From NCBI GenBank assembly GCA_030427485.1, contig JAUICG010000038.1:1-43595 (forward strand): a DNA stretch of 43,595 bases, read 5' to 3'. The notes under the pieces are model-generated. The model was not told the DNA's origin, did not search any database, and saw only the letters and a program-made list of their open reading frames with translations. Source of the DNA: Gammaproteobacteria bacterium (GTDB lineage: Bacteria > Pseudomonadota > Gammaproteobacteria > Pseudomonadales > Halieaceae). The translations under genes were made by a program, and so were the position numbers. Shown here piece by piece: positions 1 to 8,421 of the stretch. Numbering within the stretch: the stretch's first letter is position 1; every line of letters begins with the position of its first letter.

Positions 1-1141
1 CCGCGGCGTTCAAGCTGTAGCGGCGGGGGTACAGGGTGCCCAGGGTGCGGGTCGGCAGGCAGGCGGAGGCGCCTTCATCCGGTAATTGTCCGTAGTTGTC
101 GTAAGCCCTGCGCCGGACCTCCTCCTCTTCACGGCTCAGCAAGCGTGGAGGTTCACCGGGGGCCGGCCTCACGATGTTGTCCGCCCCCCAGCGGTCGACG
201 TGCGGCGAGCCGGTAACCTCCCAGGTGATGTGGTTGGGGCGATTGGGCGGCGCAACGCGCTGGATGGCTGTTTCATCCAGGTGGTGCAGCACCAGGCCCG
301 GGTACTCTTCCGGCTCGACCACAGGGCCGGCCGAGTCGAGCAGAAACGCATCGGCGAGCCCCACTTCGGAAGCCGGGCTTTTGATGTAGCCGTTCAGCGG
401 ACCGGCAGAACCATAGGGCGGCCTGCCGGCGTCGGGATCGGGTATCGGCACACTCCTGTTGCCGGTGGGCTGAAAGCCCTCGGCGATGATAAAGCGGGTA
501 TTGAGGCCACCGAGCGGGGCCGTGCCCGACGGATACTTGATGGCCTGCAGCGCCTGGTTGAAGATGTCGAAACCATAGTCCTCGCCGGGGTGCATCAGCG
601 AGCCGTAACGGTCGGGGTCGAGCATACGCAGGGAGGACGGGTCGCACACGCCGGAACCCCCGCTGCCGCAGATACCCGCCTCGTGGGCACTCACCAGCGC
701 GAACGCAAAGCCCCGGTCCACCAGCATCGACGCCTGGATAACGAGTTCGGCGTTCAATTCAAACGCACCGACACTGACATGGGCCCACTCGACGACGGTC
801 GTGCCATTGAAATGTGCGGGGTCCCGCGGCGTCCACACGATCATCCGGCTGCGGTATTGCGCAGGCGGCTGGGTCGACGGCGGATAGGTGATGGCCGTAC
901 CCTCGAAAAAGTACTCACGCTCCTCATAGCCGTACTGTTCCACGTCAAATCGCAGCCCGTCTATCGCGCGGCCGTAGCCGCCGGTAACAGGCGTCACAGT
1001 GGGATTTGGCACGTTGCCGGCCTGCGCGCCGCCGGGGTCGTTGCTGTTGCTCGACGAACAGGCCGCGAGCGCGGCCAGTGCCATTGCGGCAATGACCGTC
1101 GAATACCGTTTGTGCATGGTTGAACCAGCGCGCTGCGCCAT
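1..1141 (-). CDS. Alpha/beta-hydrolase domain lipoprotein (PF20091-like), 3' end outside window
   Basis: The reading frame stays open from 1141 to the window edge (380 codons visible), so the C-terminus is missing. I chose the ATG at 1139-1141 because GGGAG lies 9 bases upstream; an in-frame ATG at 1115-1117 is the alternative. The N-terminus is a lipoprotein signal ending in the lipobox L-A-A-C followed by serines, so the product is probably membrane-anchored and faces the periplasm. The body resembles the large alpha/beta-hydrolase domain family common beside TonB receptors in marine gammaproteobacteria and sphingomonads: IVWTPRDPAHFNGTTVVEW near the start and DAFLLDSAG later. Where the family normally has a G-x-S-Q-S nucleophile elbow, this protein reads IIAEGFQPTGNRS, without the serine. 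It lies 59 bases downstream of the TonB receptor and is probably co-transcribed with it. Family call fairly firm; catalytic activity doubtful. Confidence 0.72.
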   Translation of the reverse strand, partial: MAQRAGSTMHKRYSTVIAAMALAALAACSSSNSNDPGGAQAGNVPNPTVTPVTGGYGRAIDGLRFDVEQYGYEEREYFFEGTAITYPPSTQPPAQYRSRMIVWTPRDPAHFNGTTVVEWAHVSVGAFELNAELVIQASMLVDRGFAFALVSAHEAGICGSGGSGVCDPSSLRMLDPDRYGSLMHPGEDYGFDIFNQALQAIKYPSGTAPLGGLNTRFIIAEGFQPTGNRSVPIPDPDAGRPPYGSAGPLNGYIKSPASEVGLADAFLLDSAGPVVEPEEYPGLVLHHLDETAIQRVAPPNRPNHITWEVTGSPHVDRWGADNIVRPAPGEPPRLLSREEEEVRRRAYDNYGQLPDEGASACLPTRTLGTLYPRRYSLNAA

Positions 1142-1200
1142 CGTGGTGATCTCCCGGTTGGATGCTTGCTTGAGAAACGTCGGTCGTGCCGCCAGCCCGC

Positions 1201-3975
1201 TTACTCGAATCGCTTGCGGAACCCGAACTCGAACAGGCGGCCGATGGTCGTGCCGTTGGTGTAGCCGTTATTATTCAGGCTCACCGTGTTGGTATTGCGG
1301 TATTCCGGCGGGTCCTCGTCAAACACGTTGTTCACGTTCATCGTCAACTCGACGTTCGAGAGCAGGCCCTCGCCCTGCAGGTCGTAGCGGAAGAACAGGT
1401 TCACCACGTCGAACGAACTGACATTGTCCTGCGGCGGTACGCCGATGGGCGCCCCGAGATCGTATCCCTGGGTGTGGTACAGCGTCGCCTCGGCGCGGAA
1501 CCGGCCGATATTGGCGCCGAGGCTCGTGCTGGCCTTGAAGCGGCTGTAATCCGTCGCCAGCAGGTTGTTGAACGGCGCGCCGGGAACCGCGTTCTGCTCA
1601 CGGTTCAGCACGTAGGTGGCGTTGATATTGAAATCGATGCTGCCGAATTCGGTTGGGCGCTCGTAGAACGTCGCCCAGTCGAGGCCATCGGTCTTGAAGT
1701 CACCGGTGTTGTTCTTGCGCCCGTCGGTGATGATATACACGCAGTCAGGCTGCGGCTCGCAGGTACCGACCACACTGTCGACACTGCCGAGCGCGGTATC
1801 GATTTGCGCCTGGTTCGGGTTCACCGTCTTGAACGAGGCGAACGTGACGAACGAGGGTATCGGCGAAAAAAAGCTCGGCAGGCTGATCAGGCCCGAGTAA
1901 CTGATGTCCCACCACGTCAGGCTCAGGCGCAGGCCCGGGGCAAACGGCGGGTCGATGTCAAAGCCGACGGACTTGGTTTCCGCCGTCTGGGGCTCGATCC
2001 CGGGGGCCGTTCCCTGCAGCAGGATGGCCTGCTGTCCGGCCTGCACCGGCGGGTACGCGCCGCTGTCGATGAGCGACTGCGGCGGATAGAGAAAACTCGC
2101 GGTGGCGAATGTCGCGGAATCTACCGTGGTCGCCGAATTGTCCGCGAGGCTGGGCGCCACGAAGGAGTCGCCTATCGAACCGCGCAGCGATATCCACTCC
2201 AGCGGCCGCCACGTGATGCCGTACTTGGGATTGGACACGCTGCCGAAATCGCTGTAGTCGTCGTAGCGCACGGATGCCGACAGCGACAGTTCCTGCAGCG
2301 CGGTGACGGCGTTACCGGCGCCGAACACCGGCACCACGACTTCGCCGAAAGCCGATTTCACGTCACGATTCAGGCGTACGGTCTGCAGCGGGTCGGACGG
2401 GCCGAACACCTGCACACCGTCGATCACCACGCCAGCGGAACCCGAATCCTGGGTGCCGAAGATGATGTCGCCGGCCTGCACGTCGTAATCCTGGTCCTGG
2501 TATTCCCCGCCAAACGCCAGCTTGATCTCGCCGCCGGGCAGGGTATACACGTCACCGTCGAAGATGATGCTGCCATCGAACAGCGACTGGTCGGTTTTGC
2601 CATAGGTGCCGTAGTTCTTCACTGCGGCGACCGCGGCCGGATTGCTGGTGGCGGCCGCGTAGGGATTGATCAGCCCTCCCCTTATCGCGCTGTTCAGGGC
2701 GTTGGTACTCGGGTTCGGGTATTCGTTCTTCGTCGTGCTCTCGCCGTAACCGGCCAGCGCGCGCATCTGCCAGCCGTAGGGCAGTTGTACAGTGAGGGTG
2801 GGGTAGATCCCGTAGGTATTGAGCTTGATCTCCTGCTCCAGCGTGCCGTCCAGCACGAAGTTCACAGACTGGATTTCGTTGGGGTTGCCGGTGGCCAGGT
2901 GGTCTGCGCGAAACGGGCTGCCGCCGGGCGCGACGGACACCGTCGCGGGATAGCCGTTCTGCTTCGCCCTGGTATTGCGGTTCATGTAAAACGCGCGGGC
3001 TTCCAGCACGACCTTGTCGCCGAGGTCCTGGGTGATACCGAACATTACCGAGTCGCGATCCTCCTTCGGGTACAGATCTACCCAGTCGGACGAGTCGCAC
3101 TGGTTTACCGTGCCGGGCACCGCATTGCCCGTGGTGTACGGGAGGGCGTACGACTGGCCGCTCACCTGGACGCTGCCGGGATTGCAGGCGAGGTTGATGA
3201 CAGGTTCGGTGAGTGCGGGGATATCCTGGCGGAAATTGGGGTACATCTTCACCCAGTCTAGGTTGTCGCCGGACAGCGCATCCCGGCTGGCGAAGTTATA
3301 GCCGAGATAAGTGGAGCCGCTGTCCCAGTTGAACCCCGCGGTCACGCTCGCGTCGGTGGCATTGTAGTGATCGCCGTTGCCGTATTTGGCGTCGATTTCG
3401 ACGCCCTCGAAATCCCTCCGGGTAATGAAGTTGATGACGCCGGCCACGGCGTCGGAACCGTAGATGGCCGAGCCGCCATCCGGGACGATCTCCACACTCT
3501 GCAACAGGGCGGGAGGCACGATATCCACATCCGGGCTGGTCGAGGTGACTCCCATCCCCACCACGCGGTGGCCGTTCAACAACACCAGCGTGGAAGAGGC
3601 GCCGGTCGTCTGCGGCAGGTCGCGCAGGTTGGGCCGGTTGGTGGTGATCACATTGGCCGCGGCCGTCGAGTATTGCAGACTATTGAAGGAGTTGTTCTGC
3701 GGTATGGATTGCAGTATCTGCGTCGTCGACATCGCGCCGGTGGCCTGTATCTGCTGCGCGTCCATACTGATCATTTCCGTGCCGATCGGGTTCTCGAGCC
3801 CCCGCAGCAAGGTGCCGGTGACGATGACCTCCTCGAGAGCCTGGGGCTCTTTATCAGCGGACGCCGCAGCGGCCTGCTGCTGCGCGATACCCGGCGTTGC
3901 CGCCAGTGTGGCGAGCAGGAAGCCGCCAGTGAACGCGGCGGTTTTGCATACAAGTACGAAATTATTGTTATCCAT
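1201..3975 (-). CDS. TonB-dependent outer-membrane receptor
   Basis: A 924-residue TonB-dependent receptor, expected to import a specific substrate across the outer membrane using TonB/ExbBD energy. The start at 3975 (MDNNNF) is preceded by GAGAGG and gives a proper signal peptide ending near A-T-P-G-I-A-Q; an in-frame extension to 4035 lacks this. The motif LEEVIVTGT follows the mature N-terminus, as at a TonB box/plug boundary. The plug domain (about residues 50-180) has LLNGHRVVG and the characteristic SVEIVPDGGSAIYGSDAVAG with GVINFITRR. The rest is a beta-barrel with many aromatic-ended strands, finishing FGFRKRFE. The barrel length suits the oligosaccharide/secondary-metabolite type rather than a short siderophore receptor, though the substrate cannot be read from sequence. 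It has its own promoter and a palindromic operator upstream and leads into the alpha/beta-hydrolase lipoprotein. Confidence 0.95.
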   Translation of the reverse strand: MDNNNFVLVCKTAAFTGGFLLATLAATPGIAQQQAAAASADKEPQALEEVIVTGTLLRGLENPIGTEMISMDAQQIQATGAMSTTQILQSIPQNNSFNSLQYSTAAANVITTNRPNLRDLPQTTGASSTLVLLNGHRVVGMGVTSTSPDVDIVPPALLQSVEIVPDGGSAIYGSDAVAGVINFITRRDFEGVEIDAKYGNGDHYNATDASVTAGFNWDSGSTYLGYNFASRDALSGDNLDWVKMYPNFRQDIPALTEPVINLACNPGSVQVSGQSYALPYTTGNAVPGTVNQCDSSDWVDLYPKEDRDSVMFGITQDLGDKVVLEARAFYMNRNTRAKQNGYPATVSVAPGGSPFRADHLATGNPNEIQSVNFVLDGTLEQEIKLNTYGIYPTLTVQLPYGWQMRALAGYGESTTKNEYPNPSTNALNSAIRGGLINPYAAATSNPAAVAAVKNYGTYGKTDQSLFDGSIIFDGDVYTLPGGEIKLAFGGEYQDQDYDVQAGDIIFGTQDSGSAGVVIDGVQVFGPSDPLQTVRLNRDVKSAFGEVVVPVFGAGNAVTALQELSLSASVRYDDYSDFGSVSNPKYGITWRPLEWISLRGSIGDSFVAPSLADNSATTVDSATFATASFLYPPQSLIDSGAYPPVQAGQQAILLQGTAPGIEPQTAETKSVGFDIDPPFAPGLRLSLTWWDISYSGLISLPSFFSPIPSFVTFASFKTVNPNQAQIDTALGSVDSVVGTCEPQPDCVYIITDGRKNNTGDFKTDGLDWATFYERPTEFGSIDFNINATYVLNREQNAVPGAPFNNLLATDYSRFKASTSLGANIGRFRAEATLYHTQGYDLGAPIGVPPQDNVSSFDVVNLFFRYDLQGEGLLSNVELTMNVNNVFDEDPPEYRNTNTVSLNNNGYTNGTTIGRLFEFGFRKRFE

Positions 3976-4143
3976 GGTGGTTCGCCTCTCTGTCTGGGAC
4001 TTACAGCTTTTTTGCTTTATTTGCCTCTCACGCAACCCGCCGGGTTCGGCCTACGTCCGGACACTTGCCGGGCGGTGGGGTTTCACGGAATCGATAACTG
4101 CAGTCGAGCTTTTATTGGTAACTGATCGTCGCTCACATTGCAG

Positions 4144-4202
4144 TTAGTTACATGGGTGTAACTAATAGAACGCATGCTATCCCGGAAGCGACATTTAGTA
4201 AA
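4144..4202 (-). promoter_or_regulatory. TonB-receptor promoter with perfect 9-bp palindromic operator
   Basis: The 297-base gap 3976-4272 between the molybdenum hydroxylase and the receptor holds no gene. On the reverse strand it contains a sigma-70-like promoter: -35 TTTACT (4197-4202), 17-base spacer, -10 TAGCAT (4174-4179). Eight bases downstream of the -10 is a perfect inverted repeat with 9-base arms TTAGTTACA (4144-4152) and TGTAACTAA (4157-4165) and a 4-base spacer. With transcription starting near 4167, the palindrome covers about +2 to +23, where a bound repressor would block initiation. The protein that binds it is not identified; the TetR at 13042 is a candidate by position only. 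Confidence 0.6.
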
Positions 4203-4272
4203 GCCCTGGTCGCGACTTCCAGGCGATTATTTACAGATTGATCACGACACGGTGGCGCCGCATGCACGCCCG

Positions 4273-6522
4273 CTAGACGGTAAAGCCCTCCCTGCTGAGC
4301 GGCAGCGTTTTGACGCGCCGCCCGGTCACCTCGAAAATGGCGTTACAGACGGCGGGAGCCAGCGGCGGAAAACCCGGTTCACCGAGGCCGGTAGGCGGGT
4401 ACTCGCTGGCGATGAAGTGGGCTTCAATCTCGGGCGTCGCAGCGATGCGCAACGGCCGGTAGCTGTCGAAATTGGACTGCTCGACCACGCCATTCTCCAG
4501 CGTGATTTCCAGCCCGGCCATTGTGCTCAGCGCGTCGATGACACAACCCTGGATTTGTGCGCGCGCACCGCTGGGGTTGATGACCGGGCCCACGTCCGCG
4601 GCCACCACTACCTTGTGAACCGTCACCTTGTTGTTGTCGTCGACGCCGACATCCACCACGTGCGCCACGTGACCCGCGTGGCAGAAATGAAAGGCCAGCC
4701 CCAGTGCGCGCTGGTGCGGCATCGGCCTCCCCCAGCCCGCTTTCTCGGTGGCGAGTTTGATCACATCCACCGCTCTGCCGGTGTTGAGGGAATTCGGATT
4801 GCCCGCGTCGAACCAGCGCGGTTCGCCCATGATCTCGATCAGGAAATCCCTGTGGTCCCGGTTCGCGGCCAGGGCGAGTTCATGAATGAAGCTCTGGAAC
4901 ACCCACGCCACCGAGTTGGCGCCCGGCGCCCGCCAGGCGAAACAGGGCGTGCCCGTGTCGAGGGCCGTCTGGGTGAGACGGTAATTGGGCACGTTCAGGA
5001 CGGGGAATTCGTTTTCGCGCAGGGAACCGCCGGACACGATTTCACCGTTGAACTGCAGTGTAATGTAATGGTGTTGCCACGCAGACAACCTGCCGTCCTT
5101 ATCGGTTGCGCCCTTCAGTTTGTGAAATCCCGCCGGCCTGAAATGATCGTGCGCAAAATCTTCCTCACGCGTCCATTGCACCTTGACCGGGGCGCTCACC
5201 CGCTGCGCGATCGCGGCGGCCTCCGCCACGTAGTCATTCAGCAAGCGGCGCCCGAAACCACCCCCTATCCGTGTCTGGTGCATGCGTATGTTCTGCGCGG
5301 CCAGGCCGGTGGCGGCGCTCGCCGACGCAATGCCCCGTTGCGGCGTCTGCGACGGCGCCCAGATATCCAGGATTCCCCCCTTCAACCAGGCCGTGCAGTT
5401 CATCGGCTCGAGGGAGGCATGGGCCGCAAAGGGGTAGGTATAGAACGACTCCACGACACTGCCGGCGTCATCGAACGCGCGGCCCACGTCGCCGTTGTCG
5501 ATCAGCACCTCGCCGTCCCCGTCATCGGCAACCTGCTGCGCTTCCCTGTTAAAGCGCGACCAACTGGCCGTCGACGCATGCGTCGTGTCCCACTCGACCT
5601 GCAGTCTTTTGCGCGCCTGCATGACCGCCCAGGTGCTCGCGCCGATAATCGCGACGCCTGCTACCAGATCGGAGTGACTGCCTTTCGCATCGAGCACGAA
5701 CGCGTCCTCGACACCCGGCAGCCGCTTGATCTCATCCAGATTTGCCGACACCACCGTTCCGCCGAATCGCGGGCAGCGCGCATAGGAGGCATACAGCAAT
5801 CCGGGCAATTGCTGATCGATGCCGAACAAGGGTTCGCCGGTGACTATCGCCCGGTTATCGACACCCGGTATCGCGGTGCCGATGATGCGGTAGTCTTCGC
5901 GCTGCTTGAGACGCAATGACGATGGCCCGGGTACCTCCAACAATGCGGCGGCGGCCGCCAGTTCGCCGTAGGACAGGGACTCGCCCCGCGCGTTGAAAAC
6001 ACGGCTGGCATCGGTTCGCAGCGTGGAGGGATCGGTACTCCATTTGTTTGCAGCAGCCGCTACCAGCATCGCGCGCGCCGCCGCTCCGGCCTGGCGCAAC
6101 GCATCCCAGTTAACGGCGATGGAGCGGGAGCCGCCGGAGAACTGCAGGCCATACCGCGGGTCGATGGGCGCCTGCTCGATTTTCACGCGCTGCCAGTCCG
6201 CATCCAGTTCCTCCGCGACGATCATCGGCATGGATGTCTTCACGCCCTGGCCGATTTCCGGATTGGGTGCGTAGATATAGATATCGCCACTCGGTGCTAT
6301 GCGAATAAATGCGTTCAGCGCCGGCGGTTCGGCGCCATCCGTCGCAGCGCGCAGGTTCAGTGAAAACCCCAGCGTCAAACCCAGGCCGCTGGCACCGGCT
6401 AGTTTCAGGAAGGTTCGACGGGCCATGCCGGCGCCCGAGCGCCCGAAGGCGTGCTGGGCGCGCGCAAGGCAGTCAATCACCAGCGGTTCGTCGACCTCGG
6501 TGGTGTAGACGTGTCGGCTCAT
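4273..6522 (-). CDS. Molybdopterin-dependent hydroxylase large subunit (xanthine dehydrogenase/IorB family), Tat-exported
   Basis: A 749-residue catalytic subunit of the aldehyde oxidase/xanthine dehydrogenase superfamily, nearest in layout to the isoquinoline 1-oxidoreductase beta-subunit type that works with a separate small [2Fe-2S] subunit. These enzymes hydroxylate aldehydes or N-heterocycles using water. The N-terminus has a twin-arginine motif RRTFLK (residues 35-40) before a hydrophobic stretch, implying folded export to the periplasm. Later come a hammerhead-type region (GIDQQLPGLLYASYARCPR), the Moco-binding segment QTRIGGGFGRRL, and the C-terminal GLGEPGFPPLAPAVCNA holding the expected active-site glutamate. 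The start at 6522 (MSRHVY) overlaps the small-subunit stop as ATGA, so the pair is translationally coupled. No FAD subunit is nearby, as expected for IorAB-like enzymes that may pass electrons to a cytochrome c. Substrate unknown. Confidence 0.93.
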   Translation of the reverse strand: MSRHVYTTEVDEPLVIDCLARAQHAFGRSGAGMARRTFLKLAGASGLGLTLGFSLNLRAATDGAEPPALNAFIRIAPSGDIYIYAPNPEIGQGVKTSMPMIVAEELDADWQRVKIEQAPIDPRYGLQFSGGSRSIAVNWDALRQAGAAARAMLVAAAANKWSTDPSTLRTDASRVFNARGESLSYGELAAAAALLEVPGPSSLRLKQREDYRIIGTAIPGVDNRAIVTGEPLFGIDQQLPGLLYASYARCPRFGGTVVSANLDEIKRLPGVEDAFVLDAKGSHSDLVAGVAIIGASTWAVMQARKRLQVEWDTTHASTASWSRFNREAQQVADDGDGEVLIDNGDVGRAFDDAGSVVESFYTYPFAAHASLEPMNCTAWLKGGILDIWAPSQTPQRGIASASAATGLAAQNIRMHQTRIGGGFGRRLLNDYVAEAAAIAQRVSAPVKVQWTREEDFAHDHFRPAGFHKLKGATDKDGRLSAWQHHYITLQFNGEIVSGGSLRENEFPVLNVPNYRLTQTALDTGTPCFAWRAPGANSVAWVFQSFIHELALAANRDHRDFLIEIMGEPRWFDAGNPNSLNTGRAVDVIKLATEKAGWGRPMPHQRALGLAFHFCHAGHVAHVVDVGVDDNNKVTVHKVVVAADVGPVINPSGARAQIQGCVIDALSTMAGLEITLENGVVEQSNFDSYRPLRIAATPEIEAHFIASEYPPTGLGEPGFPPLAPAVCNAIFEVTGRRVKTLPLSREGFTV

Positions 6523-6998
6523 ACGCCCTCCCCCCGCACACCCTCGGCGGCCTTGTGAATGGCCGCCCGGATACGTGGATAGGTGCCACAGCGACACAAA
6601 TTCCCGGCCATCGCCCGGTCGATGTCCTCGTCGGTGGGCCGGGCATTGGCCTTCAGCAACGCGGCGGCCGACATCAACTGCCCCGCCTGACAGTAGCCGC
6701 ACTGCGGGACGTCCATCGCTATCCAGGCTTCCTGCAGCGGATGCAGTTCGCCCCGCGGGCCCAGGCCCTCGATCGTCGTGATCGACTGGCCCTCGACGCT
6801 GGCAACCGGCAGGCTGCACGCGCGCGCCGGCTCCCCGTTCAGGTGCACGGTGCAGGCGCCGCACTGCGCGATGCCGCAGCCGTATTTGGTGCCCACCAGG
6901 CCCAGTGCATCTCGCAGCACCCAGAGCAGCGGCGTCGCGGGATCCACATCGGCGAGCACCTGCCGCGTGCCGTTAATTTCGAATGTAACTGTTGGCAT
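6519..6998 (-). CDS. [2Fe-2S] small subunit of molybdenum hydroxylase (IorA-like)
   Basis: A 159-residue two-cluster ferredoxin subunit that relays electrons from the molybdenum cofactor. The N-terminal plant-type [2Fe-2S] domain has the pattern in KYGCGIAQCGACTVHLNG with a further cysteine in ARACSLP. The C-terminal helical [2Fe-2S] domain has QCGYCQAGQLMSAAALL and NLCRCGTYPRI. All eight ligand cysteines are present. An AGGAG sits 7 bases before the ATG. The stop overlaps the large-subunit start by four bases (ATGA). There is no Tat signal, so the subunit would be co-exported with its partner, as is known for this family. Confidence 0.95.
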   Translation of the reverse strand: MPTVTFEINGTRQVLADVDPATPLLWVLRDALGLVGTKYGCGIAQCGACTVHLNGEPARACSLPVASVEGQSITTIEGLGPRGELHPLQEAWIAMDVPQCGYCQAGQLMSAAALLKANARPTDEDIDRAMAGNLCRCGTYPRIRAAIHKAAEGVRGEGV

Positions 6999-7074
6999 GG
7001 CGAAACTCCTCTATTGCTGTGCGTGATCCGAATCCGTCACAGTGGATGTTACGGCAGATCGGGGCCTGGCACGA

Positions 7075-8310
7075 TCACTCCTCAAGCAGGCCGTCATTGC
7101 GTCCGCGCGACTCCACCTGCGCAATGAACGCCGGTGTCGCGCGGAAGAAGTACTGCGTGGAGAGCGAGGTGCAACGGCCGGTCTTCGGGTCCGGGTCGCC
7201 GTCCGCCAGCCGGTACATCGCCTCGTAGGCGCCGTTGCAGGTGCGGTTCATCGCGCTCGCGGCGCCGGTCGCGATCGCCGTCATCATCGCTGCCGGCGCC
7301 GGCTCTCCCTTGTCGTTCGTCGCATTGCGAAAGCCGTACTGGAGGTCGTAGAGTGCCTCGACGGGCGTATAGCCCGCGAGATAGCCTTCCATCACGCCGT
7401 CTTCGGTAAACCTTGCACGGATTCTGGCGTGGGCCAGCGGGCGTTCAAGGTGCATGCCCGCCACCAGCCAGTGAAAACGAACATCGGTGGGCTCTGTGAT
7501 CAGCACGCCATCCACGATCCTGCCACTGGCCACGCCGCGAAAGCGCGGGTCCTGGTCCGCCGCGTACGTGGCGTAGGGGATGGGCTCCCGTTGCGCGCTG
7601 AGCACGATCGGGTCTGAATTCGCGTAGATACCCACGCCGACGCTGTCGTCGTTTTCGAAGTCGTCGACCCCGGTCAGTTCGATCAGGATTCCCCAGCCAC
7701 CCTCCAGCATCGTGTTTTCCAGGGCCTCCTGCGGCGGCGGAAGCCAACCGGTTTCCGTTTCGTCCTCGCTCTCGTCCGCGGACGGATTGCCGGTGCAACC
7801 GGTGAGACGCAGGTACTGGTTGTCGACGCCCGTCTCGCCAGCCACTCCGGTGAAATCCTGGTGCGGGCAGGTGCCCGGCGCGGCCGCGCCGTCGCGAGTC
7901 GAAACCCGGCCGTCCAGGTCGATGCCCCAGGACACCACCGCGGCATCATCCATCGTGCGATAGTATGGATCCGGCGCCAGGCCCGGATTGGCGCACAGAT
8001 TCTTGCCATCCTTGACCGCCAGCGCGTTGCCGCCGGCCTGCGCCCGTTTCACGTAATCCGCATCGGCTTCCCCCTCGAGGCGCTGTCCCTCGGCGCTCTG
8101 CTCGAATATCTGGCGATAGCCCAGCGAGCGACCATCGGGGCATACAGTCTGCCCGCGCGCCTTCACGCCGCCCCACTCGTGGACGACGAAGCCGGCGGTT
8201 TCCTGCGCGGCAGCATCGCCGGCAGACGCCAACGCGGTCGCGAGTACGCAGGCCGTTGCGAGAAACAGCGGCTTCGTTCCGCGCAAATCGTTGAACCTGT
8301 AAATCGACAT
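7075..8310 (-). CDS. Secreted six-cysteine protein of unknown function, copy 1
   Basis: I do not recognise this 411-residue family. It has a Sec signal peptide (cleavage near A-S-A-G-D-A-A-A-Q) and GGGAGG 8 bases before the ATG. The mature protein is rich in acidic residues and glycine. A full-length paralog lies at 13640-14851 on the other arm. Shared blocks are GFVVH, CP[DE]GRSLGY.QIFEQ, NLCA.P, GTC.H.DF, EGGWGIL/QGGWGIL, GVDD[FY]END, V[EG]VGIYAN[SA]DPIVLSA, FHWLVAG[ML]HLERPLAHAR, MEGYLAGYTPVEA[LM]YD and RTC.GAY through LADGDPDP.TGRC.S[IL]STQY. Six cysteines are conserved in both, consistent with three disulfides in a periplasmic or extracellular fold. It sits between the CE15-like esterase and the molybdenum hydroxylase. 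No catalytic motif is evident; binding, structural or enzymatic roles are all possible. Confidence 0.9.
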   Translation of the reverse strand: MSIYRFNDLRGTKPLFLATACVLATALASAGDAAAQETAGFVVHEWGGVKARGQTVCPDGRSLGYRQIFEQSAEGQRLEGEADADYVKRAQAGGNALAVKDGKNLCANPGLAPDPYYRTMDDAAVVSWGIDLDGRVSTRDGAAAPGTCPHQDFTGVAGETGVDNQYLRLTGCTGNPSADESEDETETGWLPPPQEALENTMLEGGWGILIELTGVDDFENDDSVGVGIYANSDPIVLSAQREPIPYATYAADQDPRFRGVASGRIVDGVLITEPTDVRFHWLVAGMHLERPLAHARIRARFTEDGVMEGYLAGYTPVEALYDLQYGFRNATNDKGEPAPAAMMTAIATGAASAMNRTCNGAYEAMYRLADGDPDPKTGRCTSLSTQYFFRATPAFIAQVESRGRNDGLLEE

Positions 8311-8421
8311 AGCAACAACCTCCCGGTTAATTCATGCTGTTGAAGGCGGCTATCATTTGCCGCGACGTCGGCCAGGGGTCGCACCCGAGGCAGACTATAT
8401 TCGCTTGTCCGGAGATAGCCG

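Noticed and set aside
1186..3261. 691-residue forward open frame
   Set aside because: It is antisense to the TonB-dependent receptor, whose plug and barrel motifs are clear.
4174..5919. 581-residue forward open frame
   Set aside because: It is antisense to the molybdenum hydroxylase; no ribosome site or recognisable domain.
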